Source: Catellatospora sp. TT07R-123
GTDB lineage: Bacteria; Actinomycetota; Actinomycetes; Mycobacteriales; Micromonosporaceae
NCBI RefSeq assembly: GCF_018327705.1
Contig: NZ_BNEM01000002.1
Span: 2,976,001 to 3,040,000 of the forward strand
DNA length: 64,000 bases
Reading direction: 5' to 3'
The notes under the pieces were generated by a model. It had not been told where the DNA came from, did no database searches, and saw nothing but the letters and a program-made list of their open reading frames with translations. The position numbers and the translations under genes are program-made. Positions within the stretch are counted from its first letter, which is position 1. Every line of letters starts with the position of its first letter. Shown here piece by piece: positions 26,034-34,988 of the stretch.

Positions 26034-26714
26034 CTAGGGCACAGCGTCGCGTTGTGCAATCTGGTCGCGGCTGCGCTGTGGAAGGGCGGCAAACAACGTC
26101 CCGATGCGCTTCGGCCGGGAAATCATCTGGTCAACGATGACGTTTACCAGTGCAAAGAGGGATCCGACGAGGTCGGTGCTGTTGTCTATCTGGATCTCTC
26201 CTGGATGCACGGCATTGTTGCCCACGACACGAAGTACATCCATGGCCTGCTGGACCTGGGGGTCGAGGCCCTTCTGCACAAGCTTCGCAATCTTGTCGTT
26301 GATCTGGCCGGAACCCGGCTCAATGTCATCTACAAGCATCTGGAGGCTGAGCCTTAAAAGCGCTGCCGCGCTTCGCGGTGAAAGTGTGGAAACGTCGCGG
26401 GCTTCCTCGTAGATAGCTCGAACGTCGTCAGGCATATCAGCACTAGGCGATACGCCCACCTTCGACAGCGGGAACACCATGCGCCAGCCGTCTGTATTGG
26501 TTCGATACCAAACGATGTTCTCGTTGCAGGCCATGCACTGCTGCGTCTGGAAGTACCTGATCGGCGCGAACTTGTGCTCTTCGACTCTCCTGAAAAGAGG
26601 AAGATCTTTCATCAGCGCGAACACCCCGCATGCGCTGTGCGGGCACAAGTACTGATCGTTTTCCGGGCTCGGAATCTTCTCCATCGCGCTCTTGGCGGGG
26701 ACAAAATCTGTCAC
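26034..26714 (-). CDS. Zinc-ribbon/DUF4145 protein
   Basis: 226 aa. The N-terminal ~65 residues hold two Cys pairs (YLCPHSAC and CMACNEN), a probable zinc ribbon. The C-terminal ~120 residues are a DUF4145 domain: LSPRSAAALLRLSLQMLVDDI, then INDKIAKLVQKGLDPQVQQAMDVLRVVGNNAVHPGEI. DUF4145 is often attached to restriction or other defence enzymes; alone it may be an adaptor. It appears lower in GC than the chromosomal genes. The start is a GTG at 26714 or the ATG ten codons in. It is the only gene of the second island unit. Confidence 0.75.
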   Translation of the reverse strand: MTDFVPAKSAMEKIPSPENDQYLCPHSACGVFALMKDLPLFRRVEEHKFAPIRYFQTQQCMACNENIVWYRTNTDGWRMVFPLSKVGVSPSADMPDDVRAIYEEARDVSTLSPRSAAALLRLSLQMLVDDIEPGSGQINDKIAKLVQKGLDPQVQQAMDVLRVVGNNAVHPGEIQIDNSTDLVGSLFALVNVIVDQMISRPKRIGTLFAALPQRSRDQIAQRDAVP

Positions 26715-26817
26715 GTGCGATATGGTCCCACCTCAGCGCCTTACACGCGCGAGATTATGCTGGTCGTGACGTGAGTTCTAGCCGCCTGGCCGGGAGAGAG
26801 AGCCGACAGGACGATTC

Positions 26818-27248
26818 GTGGCGAGTGGTGATCTCCTTGCGGCGGCAGTCTTGACCAGACCGCAGCCGCCGGCGGGTGGCGGAGCGGAGCGGAGCTGCCC
26901 GCCGGCGGGTGTGGTACTGCCCTTGTGGTGACGGCGTAAGGAGATCACCACCCCTACCCCCACTCTTCCCACCTTCTTCCCGCAGCTGTGCCGGGTGCAT
27001 CTCTGAAGCGGTGGCCGGGGTTCGGGGCGGAGCCCTGAGGTCTGTGGTTGCTGTGGTGTTCGGGCGTGGCGGCGTCGCGGGAGGCGCGGTCTGGTCCACG
27101 GTGGTGTTCCGACATGGCTCTTGGGGTTCAAGGCGAACATGGCGGCTGGCGCCCGCGTCCCCCGCGCGGGCCGCAGGCAGAGCGCGGGGGGACGCGGTGC
27201 GCCGGGCCGCGTCAGCGGCCCTTGATCCTTCAGAGATCAATTCGGCAA
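26818..27248. repeat. ~430-bp duplicated non-coding module, copy 2
   Basis: Near-identical to 20243-20670 across its length, including the outer GTGGTGATCTCCTT inverted repeat (arms near 26825 and 26938) and the terminal TTGATCC...TTCGGCAA. It lies between the DUF4145 gene and the intact tRNA-Val. Confidence 0.75.
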
Positions 27249-27334
27249 ATCTCAAGGGTTTGGCTTGCGCGAAGCTGCTGAGTCTTCGGTGATGCGGCGC
27301 CCCAACTTGCCGACTTAGTCACCCAGATACCAAG

Positions 27335-27367
27335 AGAGGGCACATCCATCAATAGGATGTGCCCTCT
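27335..27367 (-). terminator. tRNA-Val terminator
   Basis: Perfect 13-bp stem (27335-27347 with 27355-27367), 5 nt past the 3' CCA of the tRNA. Confidence 0.85.
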
Positions 27368-27371
27368 GATC

Positions 27372-27446
27372 TGGTGGGCGATACTGGGATCGAACCAGTG
27401 ACCTCTTCCGTGTGAAGGAAGCGCGCTCCCGCTGCGCCAATCGCCC
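27372..27446 (-). tRNA. tRNA-Val (CAC)
   Basis: Canonical 75-nt cloverleaf with encoded CCA: acceptor GGGCGAT/ATCGCCC, anticodon arm CTTCC-TTCACAC-GGAAG giving anticodon CAC, T loop TTCGATC. Its 3' half is the integration target reused at 18238 and 25817. Confidence 0.97.
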
Positions 27447-27616
27447 GCAACGAGATGGAACTCTACAGCATGTCCAGCCTGGCTCGCATCTCGGTACCTC
27501 CTCGGCGCGTCGCGCCGACCAGAACCCGCACAAAACAGGTCGAGGTGCTCTCGCGAGCACCTCGTCCGGTCTTTGGTGACGGTCGGTGACCGCCGGGGTG
27601 GTGGGGTCGAGTTGGT

Positions 27617-28048
27617 TCAGCGCCCGGCCAGCAGCCGGTTGACGGCGGCGTCGACGTCGAGGTGGTCGGTCTCGCGGCCGCGCGGTACGACGACGTACGT
27701 GCGGCGCAGGAACCGGACGAGGACGCTGCGGGGGACCTCGAAGAGCGCGTTGCCGTCGGGCGACGACAGGGCGAGCGCGACGAAGTCGCCGCGCGGGGTG
27801 GCCCAGGGCCAGACCCGCACATCACCGATGCCGGCCGGCTCGTCGAGTCCGGTGACCAGGAGTTCGCGCGCGAACGACCAGCTCACCGCCTCGCCGCCGG
27901 CGGATTCGGCGTGGAAGAGCACATGCACCGCGTACGGGTCGACCGGGTCGTAGCGAAGGCTCGCCCGCACCGGCAACGAGGTCGCGTCGGGCGCGACCAG
28001 CCGCAGCGATGTCTCGACCTCGACGGTCGTAGGACGGATGGCACTCAT
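27617..28048 (-). CDS. ssgB: SsgA-family sporulation/cell-division regulator, probably SsgB
   Basis: 143 aa from the ATG at 28048 (GGAG 8 nt upstream). The family pattern runs the full length: LPVRASLRYDPVDPYAVHVLFHAE, then VSWSFARELLVTGLDEPAGIGDVRVWPW, then LALSSPDGNALFEVPRSVLVRFLRRTYVVVPRG. SsgB-type proteins recruit FtsZ to future septa in sporulating actinomycetes. Length and conservation favour SsgB, the family member found outside Streptomyces. It is divergent from the TIGR02611-like gene. Confidence 0.85.
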   Translation of the reverse strand: MSAIRPTTVEVETSLRLVAPDATSLPVRASLRYDPVDPYAVHVLFHAESAGGEAVSWSFARELLVTGLDEPAGIGDVRVWPWATPRGDFVALALSSPDGNALFEVPRSVLVRFLRRTYVVVPRGRETDHLDVDAAVNRLLAGR

Positions 28049-28340
28049 GGACGTACTCCCCCCGGCACTGCGGCGGAGCTCAATCGCTCCGCCCCTCCCA
28101 TACTCAAGGTGACTCTCCCTTATACGCTCCGTCATCGTTACGATCTCACCCGATCGCGGGAAGATCGATGAAAACGCGGGCCCCGGCGCACCTACAGGGA
28201 GTAAGATGCCGTGCTTTGCCCTGAATTGCTCAATTGTGATGCCGCCCAAGGCGTCGACACACTCCGGTAACGTCCAGTCATCAGGGTTGGTGACGGGTGA
28301 TTTCAAGAGCCCGGTGCGCGAGACGGACAGGGTTGGGGCG

Positions 28341-28781
28341 ATGGCTGACAAACCGGACTTTCGGCAACCGGAGGCGCCCGCTCGCCCCGGCCTGAAGGAC
28401 CGGGCCCGCCTGGGTTACCTCGCCATCCGGGCGAACCCGACCGGGCGGTACGCGCTGCGGATCGTCATCGGCCTGCTGGGCGGGCTCGTGGTGCTGGCCG
28501 GGCTGGTGCTGATCCCGCTGCCGGGTCCGGGCTGGCTGATCGTCTTCGCCGGCCTGGGCATCTGGGCGATCGAGTTCGCCTGGGCCCGCAACCTGCTGGT
28601 CTTCGGCCGGGGCAAGCTCAGCGGCTGGACCGGGTGGGTCAAGCGGCAGCCGCTGGCGCTGCGCCTGCTCATCGGGCTGGCCGGGCTGCTGTTCGTGGCG
28701 GCGATCGTGATGATCTCGCTGCGGCTGACGTTCGGCCCGGGGGTGTTCCAGCGCCTCTGGGACTGGTTCCTCACGCATTGA
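28341..28781 (+). CDS. TIGR02611-like (PGPGW) membrane protein
   Basis: 146 aa from the ATG at 28341. Three hydrophobic helices: the first at ~35-55, ending in the hallmark PLPGPGWLIVFAGLGIWAIEFAWA, and a last one near residues 105-130. The family is widespread in actinobacteria with unknown function; the PGPGW turn is diagnostic. The 292-base gap to ssgB holds both promoters. Confidence 0.8.
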   Translation: MADKPDFRQPEAPARPGLKDRARLGYLAIRANPTGRYALRIVIGLLGGLVVLAGLVLIPLPGPGWLIVFAGLGIWAIEFAWARNLLVFGRGKLSGWTGWVKRQPLALRLLIGLAGLLFVAAIVMISLRLTFGPGVFQRLWDWFLTH

Positions 28782-28930
28782 GGGAACTCCCAGCGACGGT
28801 CAGCCTGCCCGTGCCGTACGACCGGACGACTTGACCGCAGCGTCACCACGCGGTGTGATCAGAGTGATCCGGCCGCGCCCGTCAACCTCCCCAGGTCAGC
28901 GCGGCCGGGTCCCCTGAGCTGCGCAAACGG

Positions 28931-30073
28931 TCAGCTCTTGATCTTTTCTATGATCGGCGTCAGATCACGCCTTTCGATGGCCGCCGCCATCAGCTCCGGG
29001 AACGCGTCGGGCGTGCACGCGAACGACGGCACCCCCAGCGCCGCCAGCGCGGCCGCGTTGCCGTGGTCGTACGCGGGCTGTCCCTCATCCGACAGCGCCA
29101 GCAGCACGATGACCTGCACCCCCGCCGCCGTCATGGCGGCGACCCGGCGCAGCATCTCCGCGCGCACGCCGCCCTCGTAGAGGTCGCTGATGAGGATGAA
29201 GATGCTGTCGCGCGGACGGGTGACCAGCCCCTGGCAGTAGCCGATGGCCCGGTTGATGTCGGTGCCGCCGCCCAGCTGGGTGCCGAACAGCACCTCGACC
29301 GGGTCGTGCAGCTGGTCGGTGAGGTCCACCACCGCCGTGTCGAACACCACCAGCGACGTGCGCAGCGTCTTCATCGACGCGAGCACCGCCGCGAACACTC
29401 CCGAGTAGACGACCGACGCCGCCATCGAGCCGGACTGGTCCACGCACAGCACCACGTCGCGCTGCACCGACCGGGTCTGGCGCCCGTAGCCGATCAGCCG
29501 CTCCGGCACGATCGTGCGGTGTTCGGCCTGGTAGTGCTTGAGATTGGCGCGGATGGTGCGCTGCCAGTCGATATCGCGGTGGCGGGGCCGGTTGATCCGC
29601 GCGGCGCGGTTGAGGGCACCGGTCACCGCGGCGCGGGTCTTGTTCGCCACGCGCCGCTCCAGCTCGGCCACGACCTTCGCGACCACCATGCGGGCGGTGC
29701 TGCGGGCCTTGTCCGGCATCACCTTGTTCAAGGACAGCAGCGTGCCGACCAGGTGCACATCGGGTTCGACCGCCTCCAGCATCTCCGGTTCGACCAGCAG
29801 GCGGGTCAGGTTGAGCCGCTCGATCGCGTCGGCCTGCATGACCTGCACCACGGTCGACGGGAAGTACTGCCGGATGTCGCCGAGCCAGCGGGCGACCTTG
29901 GGCGCGGACCCGCCGAGCCCGGCACTGCGGGTGCTGCCGCCGTCCTCACCGCGATACAGGGCGGACAGGGCGTCGTCCATGCCGCAGTCCGTTCCGGACA
30001 GCTGGACCCCGGTGCCGTCGCCGTCGCCGCCGAGCACCAGCCGCCAGCGGCGCAGCCGCTCCTCGTCGCTCAT
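28931..30073 (-). CDS. VWA-domain protein of the MoxR/DUF5682 cassette
   Basis: 380 aa. The C-terminal VWA domain has an intact metal-ion-dependent adhesion site: VDQSGSM (Asp212), GGGTDIN, and LISDLYEGG. The N-terminal ~200 residues are helical. VWA proteins partner with MoxR AAA+ ATPases, which remodel or load them. It is the last gene of a five-gene run on the minus strand. Its ATG overlaps the stop of the DUF5682 gene by 4 nt, so the two are translated together. Confidence 0.9.
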   Translation of the reverse strand: MSDEERLRRWRLVLGGDGDGTGVQLSGTDCGMDDALSALYRGEDGGSTRSAGLGGSAPKVARWLGDIRQYFPSTVVQVMQADAIERLNLTRLLVEPEMLEAVEPDVHLVGTLLSLNKVMPDKARSTARMVVAKVVAELERRVANKTRAAVTGALNRAARINRPRHRDIDWQRTIRANLKHYQAEHRTIVPERLIGYGRQTRSVQRDVVLCVDQSGSMAASVVYSGVFAAVLASMKTLRTSLVVFDTAVVDLTDQLHDPVEVLFGTQLGGGTDINRAIGYCQGLVTRPRDSIFILISDLYEGGVRAEMLRRVAAMTAAGVQVIVLLALSDEGQPAYDHGNAAALAALGVPSFACTPDAFPELMAAAIERRDLTPIIEKIKS

Positions 30074-32346
30074 GACCGACTCCCTCCGGCGTTGACCAGC
30101 AGTTTCAGGGTGGGCAGCACCAGGGCGACCCGATCGGGGTCCAGGGCGGCCAGCTCGTCGTCACCGGACGCGGGACTGCCGGAGCCGCCGGTGCCCAGGT
30201 GGCCTACGCGTACGCCGACCGACCGCCGCTCGGGGGCGGCGAAGGCGCCGAAGGTACGCCGCAGCAGCGGCAGCACCGCCGTGAACGTGTCCGGGCCGAG
30301 GCCGACCAGCCACCGGTCCACCAGGGACAGCAGTGCCTCATCGTGTACGAGCAGCAGCCCGCCACCGGCGATGAAGCCCTCGACGTACGCGGCCGCGGCC
30401 GGGGCGGGCACGCCGACGGTGAGCGAGCGGGCCAGCCGCAGTTCGACCGCGTCGGCGTCGAGGACGCCCGCGTCGCGCAGCAGTCGCAGCAGCCGCCCGG
30501 CCAGCAGTCCCGGCAGGTCGGGCCGGTCCACGAGCCGGGCCAGGGTGTCCAGCCACTCCTGCCGCAGCGGCAGCTCGGTGCCGAGCAGTGTCAGCGCCTC
30601 GTGGGTGCCGTCGAGGTGGACGCGCAGGGCGCGGGCGGCGTCGTCGTCCAGGCCCGCGACGGCGCCGGGCAGACCGAGCCGGATCCGGGTGACCAGGCCC
30701 GCGAGCACCTCGGCGAGGGCGTCGGTGCTGGTGGCGCGGACGTCGCCGTAGCGCAGCGACCGGGCCAGTGCGGGCACGGCCGCCATCAGCTGGGCGATGT
30801 CGGTGTCGACGGCGGCCCGGTCGGCCAGCGCCCTGAGCACCGCGGGCTGGGCCTGCGGAAGCTGGGCGAGCAGGCACGACTCCAGCAGGCCGGTGAGCCC
30901 GGCGAGGTCGGCGCCCGCGCACGAGTCGACGACCTTGGCAGTGGCGGCCTGCTCGACGGTGACGCCGTACGCGCTGGCGCTGATCAGGTCGACGGCGTAC
31001 TCGGGCTGCCATTGCAGCTGCCAGGACTCCCAGAAGGTGCCCTTGCCGCCCTTGGCCCGCTGGGCGGGGCGGCCCCAGTCGACGCCGAGCAGCCGCAGCC
31101 GGTGCAGCAGGCGGCTGCGCTCCAGCTCGTTGGGTTTGCGCAGGTCGAGGTCGAGGTCGCGGACCAGGGCCTCGGTGGCCAGGCGCAGCCGCTTGGCCTG
31201 GGCGGCCACGTCGCGCGCCAGCGGCACCGACGGGGTCTCGTCGGGTACGGCACCGAGCCGCTCCCCCACCACGACCTGCCGCTGGATCAGCTCCAGCCGC
31301 GTCTCGTCGCCGTCGCACAGCACCGACCGGGTCGCCTCGGTGACCTCGGCCAGGCCCGGCAGCGGCCGCCCGCGCAGCACCGCGAGGGTGTCGGCCAGCC
31401 GGGTCGCCTCGATCACGTGGGCGCTGGACACGGGCAGGTCCTGGCCGCGCAGCACCCCGGCGACCTCGACCAGCCACCGCTCGACCGGGTGGTCGTCGGT
31501 GGTGAACAGGTGGTGGTACCAGCCGGGTGAGGTGACTCCGGCGCCGTAGCCGCTCCAGGACGCCAGCCGACCGTGCGTCCACGGCACCCAGGTGATCGCG
31601 GTCGGCACCGTCGGCAGGCCCTTGAGCAGGTCCTTGTCGGCCTTCTCCGGCGGCAGGTCGCCGGACAGCGCCGGCACGTGCCAGGCGCCGCAGACGACCG
31701 CGATGCGCTGGTGGCCCTCGCGCAGCGCGGCGCGGAGCGTCTGCCGCATGTACGCCTCGCGGACCAGGTCTTCGGCGATGGCCGGGCTGTCCTTGCGGAC
31801 CTCGGTCATCGCCTCGGCGACCGCCGCGAACGGGTTGCCGTCGCGGCGGTGCTCGATCACGTCCTCCCACCAGCGTTCGGCGTCGTCGTACCCGGCCGCG
31901 TGCGCGAGCCCGGCGATCGGGTCGACGCGCAGCTCGGCGGGGTCGACGGCGTCCGTTTCGGACTCCGCGTCCGCGGTGGGTTCGGCGGGCGCCTGGGCTG
32001 CGGCGCGAGCCGCGAAGCGGTGCCCGGCGGGCAGGTCGCAGAAGCGCAGCGGCACGTCGTGGACGGCGGCGTGGCGCAGCGCCTGCCATTCGGGCGAGAA
32101 CACCGCGAACGGCCAGAACGACGCGCCCTCGCCGGGGGTGGTGCCGGTGCCCGTCGGGTACGCCAGCAGCGCCACCGGCGGCTGGAGGCCCTCGTGGGCG
32201 GCCAGGGCCACCAGGGCGTCGGCCTCGGGCGGGCCCTCGACCAGGATCAGGTCGGGGCGCAGCTCGTCCAGGGCCCGCACCAGGGCCCGGGCCGAGCCCG
32301 GACCGTGGTGGCGGATGCCGAAGACGTGCACGCGGTCGCTGGTCAC
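30070..32346 (-). CDS. DUF5682 family protein
   Basis: 758 aa from the GTG at 32346, overlapping the MoxR stop (GTGA) with GGGAGG upstream. The N-terminus VHVFGIRHHGPGSARALVRALDELRPDLILVEGPPEAD carries the His and Glu residues expected of the EreA/ChaN/TraB-like superfamily. A later VVCGAWHVPAL supplies another His. The second half is helical and Leu-rich. No reaction is established for DUF5682. The same frame stays open further upstream across the AAA+ gene, but that is antisense-free read-through noise, not a fusion. Confidence 0.85.
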   Translation of the reverse strand: MTSDRVHVFGIRHHGPGSARALVRALDELRPDLILVEGPPEADALVALAAHEGLQPPVALLAYPTGTGTTPGEGASFWPFAVFSPEWQALRHAAVHDVPLRFCDLPAGHRFAARAAAQAPAEPTADAESETDAVDPAELRVDPIAGLAHAAGYDDAERWWEDVIEHRRDGNPFAAVAEAMTEVRKDSPAIAEDLVREAYMRQTLRAALREGHQRIAVVCGAWHVPALSGDLPPEKADKDLLKGLPTVPTAITWVPWTHGRLASWSGYGAGVTSPGWYHHLFTTDDHPVERWLVEVAGVLRGQDLPVSSAHVIEATRLADTLAVLRGRPLPGLAEVTEATRSVLCDGDETRLELIQRQVVVGERLGAVPDETPSVPLARDVAAQAKRLRLATEALVRDLDLDLRKPNELERSRLLHRLRLLGVDWGRPAQRAKGGKGTFWESWQLQWQPEYAVDLISASAYGVTVEQAATAKVVDSCAGADLAGLTGLLESCLLAQLPQAQPAVLRALADRAAVDTDIAQLMAAVPALARSLRYGDVRATSTDALAEVLAGLVTRIRLGLPGAVAGLDDDAARALRVHLDGTHEALTLLGTELPLRQEWLDTLARLVDRPDLPGLLAGRLLRLLRDAGVLDADAVELRLARSLTVGVPAPAAAAYVEGFIAGGGLLLVHDEALLSLVDRWLVGLGPDTFTAVLPLLRRTFGAFAAPERRSVGVRVGHLGTGGSGSPASGDDELAALDPDRVALVLPTLKLLVNAGGSRS

Positions 32347-33428
32347 TCCGCCTCCCGCGCGGCCCGGTAGAAGTCCTTCCAGCCGTCGCGCTCGCGCGCC
32401 ACGGTCTCCAGGTACTCCCGCCAGATGACGGCGTCGGTGACGGGGTCGCGGACCACCGCGCCGCGGATGCCCGCCGCCACGTCGGCGGCGCGGACCACGC
32501 CGTCGCCGAAGTGCGAGGCCAGGGCCATGCCGCTGGTCATCACCGAGATCGCCTCGGCGGTGGACAGCGTGCCGCTGGGGCTCTTCAGCTTGGTACGCCC
32601 GTCGGCGGCCAGCCCCTCGCGCAGCTCCCGGAACACGGTCACCACGCGGCGGATCTCGTTGATCGCGTCGGGCACCTCCGGCAGCTCCAGCGACCGGCCC
32701 AGCGACGCGACCCGGCGCTGCACGATGTCGACCTCCTCGTCGACCGAGCCCGGCACCGGCAGCACGACGGTGTTGAAGCGGCGGCGCAGCGCGCTGGACA
32801 GCTCGTTGACGCCCCGGTCGCGGTCGTTGGCGGTGGCGATCACGTTGAAGCCCTTGACTGCCATCACCTCGTCGCCCAGCTCCGGCACGGGCAGCGTCTT
32901 CTCGGACAGGATGGTGATCAGGGTGTCCTGCACGTCCGACGGGACACGGGTCAGCTCCTCGACCCGGGCGATGGCCCCGGTGCGCATCGCGACCATCATC
33001 GGGCTGGGCACGACCGCCGCCGGGGTGGGGCCCTCGGCGAGCAGGCGGGCGTAGTTCCAGCCGTACCGGATGGCCTCCTCGGGGGTGCCCGCGGTGCCCT
33101 GGATCAGCAGCGTCGAGTCGCCGCTGATCGCGGCGGCCAGGTGCTCCGACACCCAGGTCTTGGCGGTGCCGGGCACGCCCAGCAGCAGCAGCGCCCGGTC
33201 GGTGGCCAGGGTCGCGACCGCGACCTCCATCAGGCGGCGCGGGCCGATGTACTTCGGGGAGATCTGGTCGCCGTCGCCGAGCAGGTACGTCACCACGGCC
33301 TGCGGGGACAGGCGCCAGCCGGGCGGGCGGGGCTTGTCGTCGGCCGCGGCCAGGGCCGCCAGCTCGTGGGCGTACGACTGCTCGGCGTGCGGGCGCAGCA
33401 CGGTCGGCGTGTCGATGGTGGCGGTCAT
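32343..33428 (-). CDS. MoxR-family AAA+ ATPase
   Basis: 361 aa. Walker A appears as LLLGVPGTAKT near residue 80. A Walker B/sensor region follows (IARVEELTRVPSDVQDTLITILSEKTLPVPEL), then sensor 1 (NVIATANDRDRG) and an arginine finger in SSALRRRFN. MoxR ATPases act as hexameric chaperones that activate partner proteins through VWA-domain adaptors, here most likely the VWA protein two genes on. It is coupled by 4-nt overlaps at both ends. Confidence 0.92.
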   Translation of the reverse strand: MTATIDTPTVLRPHAEQSYAHELAALAAADDKPRPPGWRLSPQAVVTYLLGDGDQISPKYIGPRRLMEVAVATLATDRALLLLGVPGTAKTWVSEHLAAAISGDSTLLIQGTAGTPEEAIRYGWNYARLLAEGPTPAAVVPSPMMVAMRTGAIARVEELTRVPSDVQDTLITILSEKTLPVPELGDEVMAVKGFNVIATANDRDRGVNELSSALRRRFNTVVLPVPGSVDEEVDIVQRRVASLGRSLELPEVPDAINEIRRVVTVFRELREGLAADGRTKLKSPSGTLSTAEAISVMTSGMALASHFGDGVVRAADVAAGIRGAVVRDPVTDAVIWREYLETVARERDGWKDFYRAAREAE

Positions 33429-34912
33429 GCGAACTCCCGGTGGATGTCGTGCCGGATGGCGAGGATGGTGTGCAGTCGGGTGAGCAGCTGGACGTAGAGC
33501 TGCGGCATGTCGTCGAGCAGTGCGGCCAGCTGCGGCGCGTACGCGGGGTCGAGGCCGGTCTCGGCGCGGCGCAGGAGCTGGAAGCGGCCGCTGCTGGAGC
33601 GTTCCCGGTCGCGCAGGACGGCCAGCACGGCCTCGCACACGACGGTCGGCCAGGGCTCGGGCAGGGCGGGCAGCAGCCGCACCGCGCTGTCCACGTTGCG
33701 GCGCACGTGCGTGGCGACGGTCTCGGCCAGTTCCTCCGGCGGCAGCACGGCCACGAGCTGTACGTGCAGTTCCCCGGCGTCGGAGAACCCGGCCGACAGC
33801 AGCGCCTTGGCCCATACGCCGTCGCGCTGGGCGACCGCCGCGCGGGCCAGGCCCTGCCGGACGGTCGGGCCCCAGTCGTCGGAGGCCTTGCGGTTGAGCA
33901 CGGCGGCCGGGTCGGCGTCGACGGCGGCCCAGCAGTCCAGCGGGGCGGCGGCGATGAGCTGGGCCAGCCAGTGGGCCCGCTCGCCGGTCCCGGCCGGCGC
34001 CTTGGCGATGATGCCGTCACGGCGCATGCCGTCGTCGCACTCGGCGGGCGGAGTGATCTCCATCCGCCGCGACTTCGGCGCCGCCACGCAGGCCAGCACC
34101 CGGTCGGCCATGCGCTGCCGGTATGCCGAGCCCGGCAGCCGCCCCAGCAGCCGGGTGGCGGCGTCGCGGACCTGGGTGCGCCGGTCGTCGAGGGCCTTCT
34201 CCAGCCACGGCTCGTCGTCGAGCCCGAGCCCGGTGGCGCAGGCGTCGATGAGCACGGCCAGGTCGGCGGCCTTCTCCTGCGGCCACGCCTGCACGAGCAG
34301 GTCCCGTCCGGCGGCCGGGTCGGCGGCGCGCAGCCGGGCCAGGTGGGCGGCGCGGGCCTCGACGCGGCCGGTGTCCCAGTCGTCGCCGGCCGGGGCCTGC
34401 TGCGGCGTGGCCACGGCCCAGGACCAGCGGCCGGGGCCCTCGGCGCACAGCCACTGGAGGCGGGCGCCCCCGACGGCGCGCACCAGCGCACGCTGGGCCG
34501 AGTCGGCCTGCTCCAGCAGCGGCACCAGGTGCGTCGGCGCGACCAGCAGGCCCCGTCCGGCGGCCAGGGTCAGCCATTCGGTGACCAGGTCGCGCTGCAC
34601 CGAGCGGTCCAGCTCGGCGTCCGATCCCGACAGCAGCCCGGACAGCCGCCGCTGGGCCGCGGCCGGGGCGTACGCGGCGGTCTCGGCCGGGGCCGGGGCC
34701 GGGACCTCGATCCGGGCGGGCCGCTGCGCGGCACGGCCGGCCACGGTCACCACGGCGGCCGCGGTGAGCAGCCCGTCGGGGTCGAGCGGCCCTTCCGGGA
34801 CCGCCCCGGCCAGCAGCGGCGGGACCGCCTCGGGGGCGCAGGCGCGCCGGTCGGTGCCGACCAGGGCACTGGACAGCAGCTCCGGCCACAGCGCGGAAGT
34901 CTGCTCGCTCAT
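33425..34912 (-). CDS. DUF5691 family protein
   Basis: 495 aa from the ATG at 34912. It starts SEQTSALWPELLSSALVGTDRRA, as typical for DUF5691. The rest is an all-helical, HEAT-like Ala/Leu-rich repeat protein with no catalytic motif, which suggests a scaffold for the cassette. The start lies in a hairpin (34911-34943). Downstream it overlaps the MoxR gene by 4 nt. Confidence 0.8.
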   Translation of the reverse strand: MSEQTSALWPELLSSALVGTDRRACAPEAVPPLLAGAVPEGPLDPDGLLTAAAVVTVAGRAAQRPARIEVPAPAPAETAAYAPAAAQRRLSGLLSGSDAELDRSVQRDLVTEWLTLAAGRGLLVAPTHLVPLLEQADSAQRALVRAVGGARLQWLCAEGPGRWSWAVATPQQAPAGDDWDTGRVEARAAHLARLRAADPAAGRDLLVQAWPQEKAADLAVLIDACATGLGLDDEPWLEKALDDRRTQVRDAATRLLGRLPGSAYRQRMADRVLACVAAPKSRRMEITPPAECDDGMRRDGIIAKAPAGTGERAHWLAQLIAAAPLDCWAAVDADPAAVLNRKASDDWGPTVRQGLARAAVAQRDGVWAKALLSAGFSDAGELHVQLVAVLPPEELAETVATHVRRNVDSAVRLLPALPEPWPTVVCEAVLAVLRDRERSSSGRFQLLRRAETGLDPAYAPQLAALLDDMPQLYVQLLTRLHTILAIRHDIHREFA

Positions 34913-34943
34913 GCCGGAACCCCGCTTCGCGTGGTTCCGGCAT
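34911..34943. repeat. Hairpin overlapping the DUF5691 start
   Basis: ATGCCGGAACC (34911-34921) pairs perfectly with 34933-34943. A GAGCGAGCGAAGCGAGCGA-type stretch follows at 34970-34990. This pattern around start codons (minus strand reads MSERSERIMRH...) looks like a recurring element rather than gene-specific DNA. Confidence 0.5.
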
Positions 34944-34988
34944 GAGGCTCGGTCGCACAGTGCCTCATGATTCGCTCGCTTCGCTCGC

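Noticed and set aside
18238-27446. Integrase, excisionase or Rep gene in the island
   Set aside because: None of the frames shows tyrosine/serine recombinase or replication motifs, so the island is treated as a remnant or non-autonomous.
30070-34491. 1473-codon frame as a DUF5682 fusion protein
   Set aside because: The upstream part runs out of frame across the MoxR and DUF5691 genes. The GTG at 32346 with a ribosome site and 4-nt overlap is the real start.
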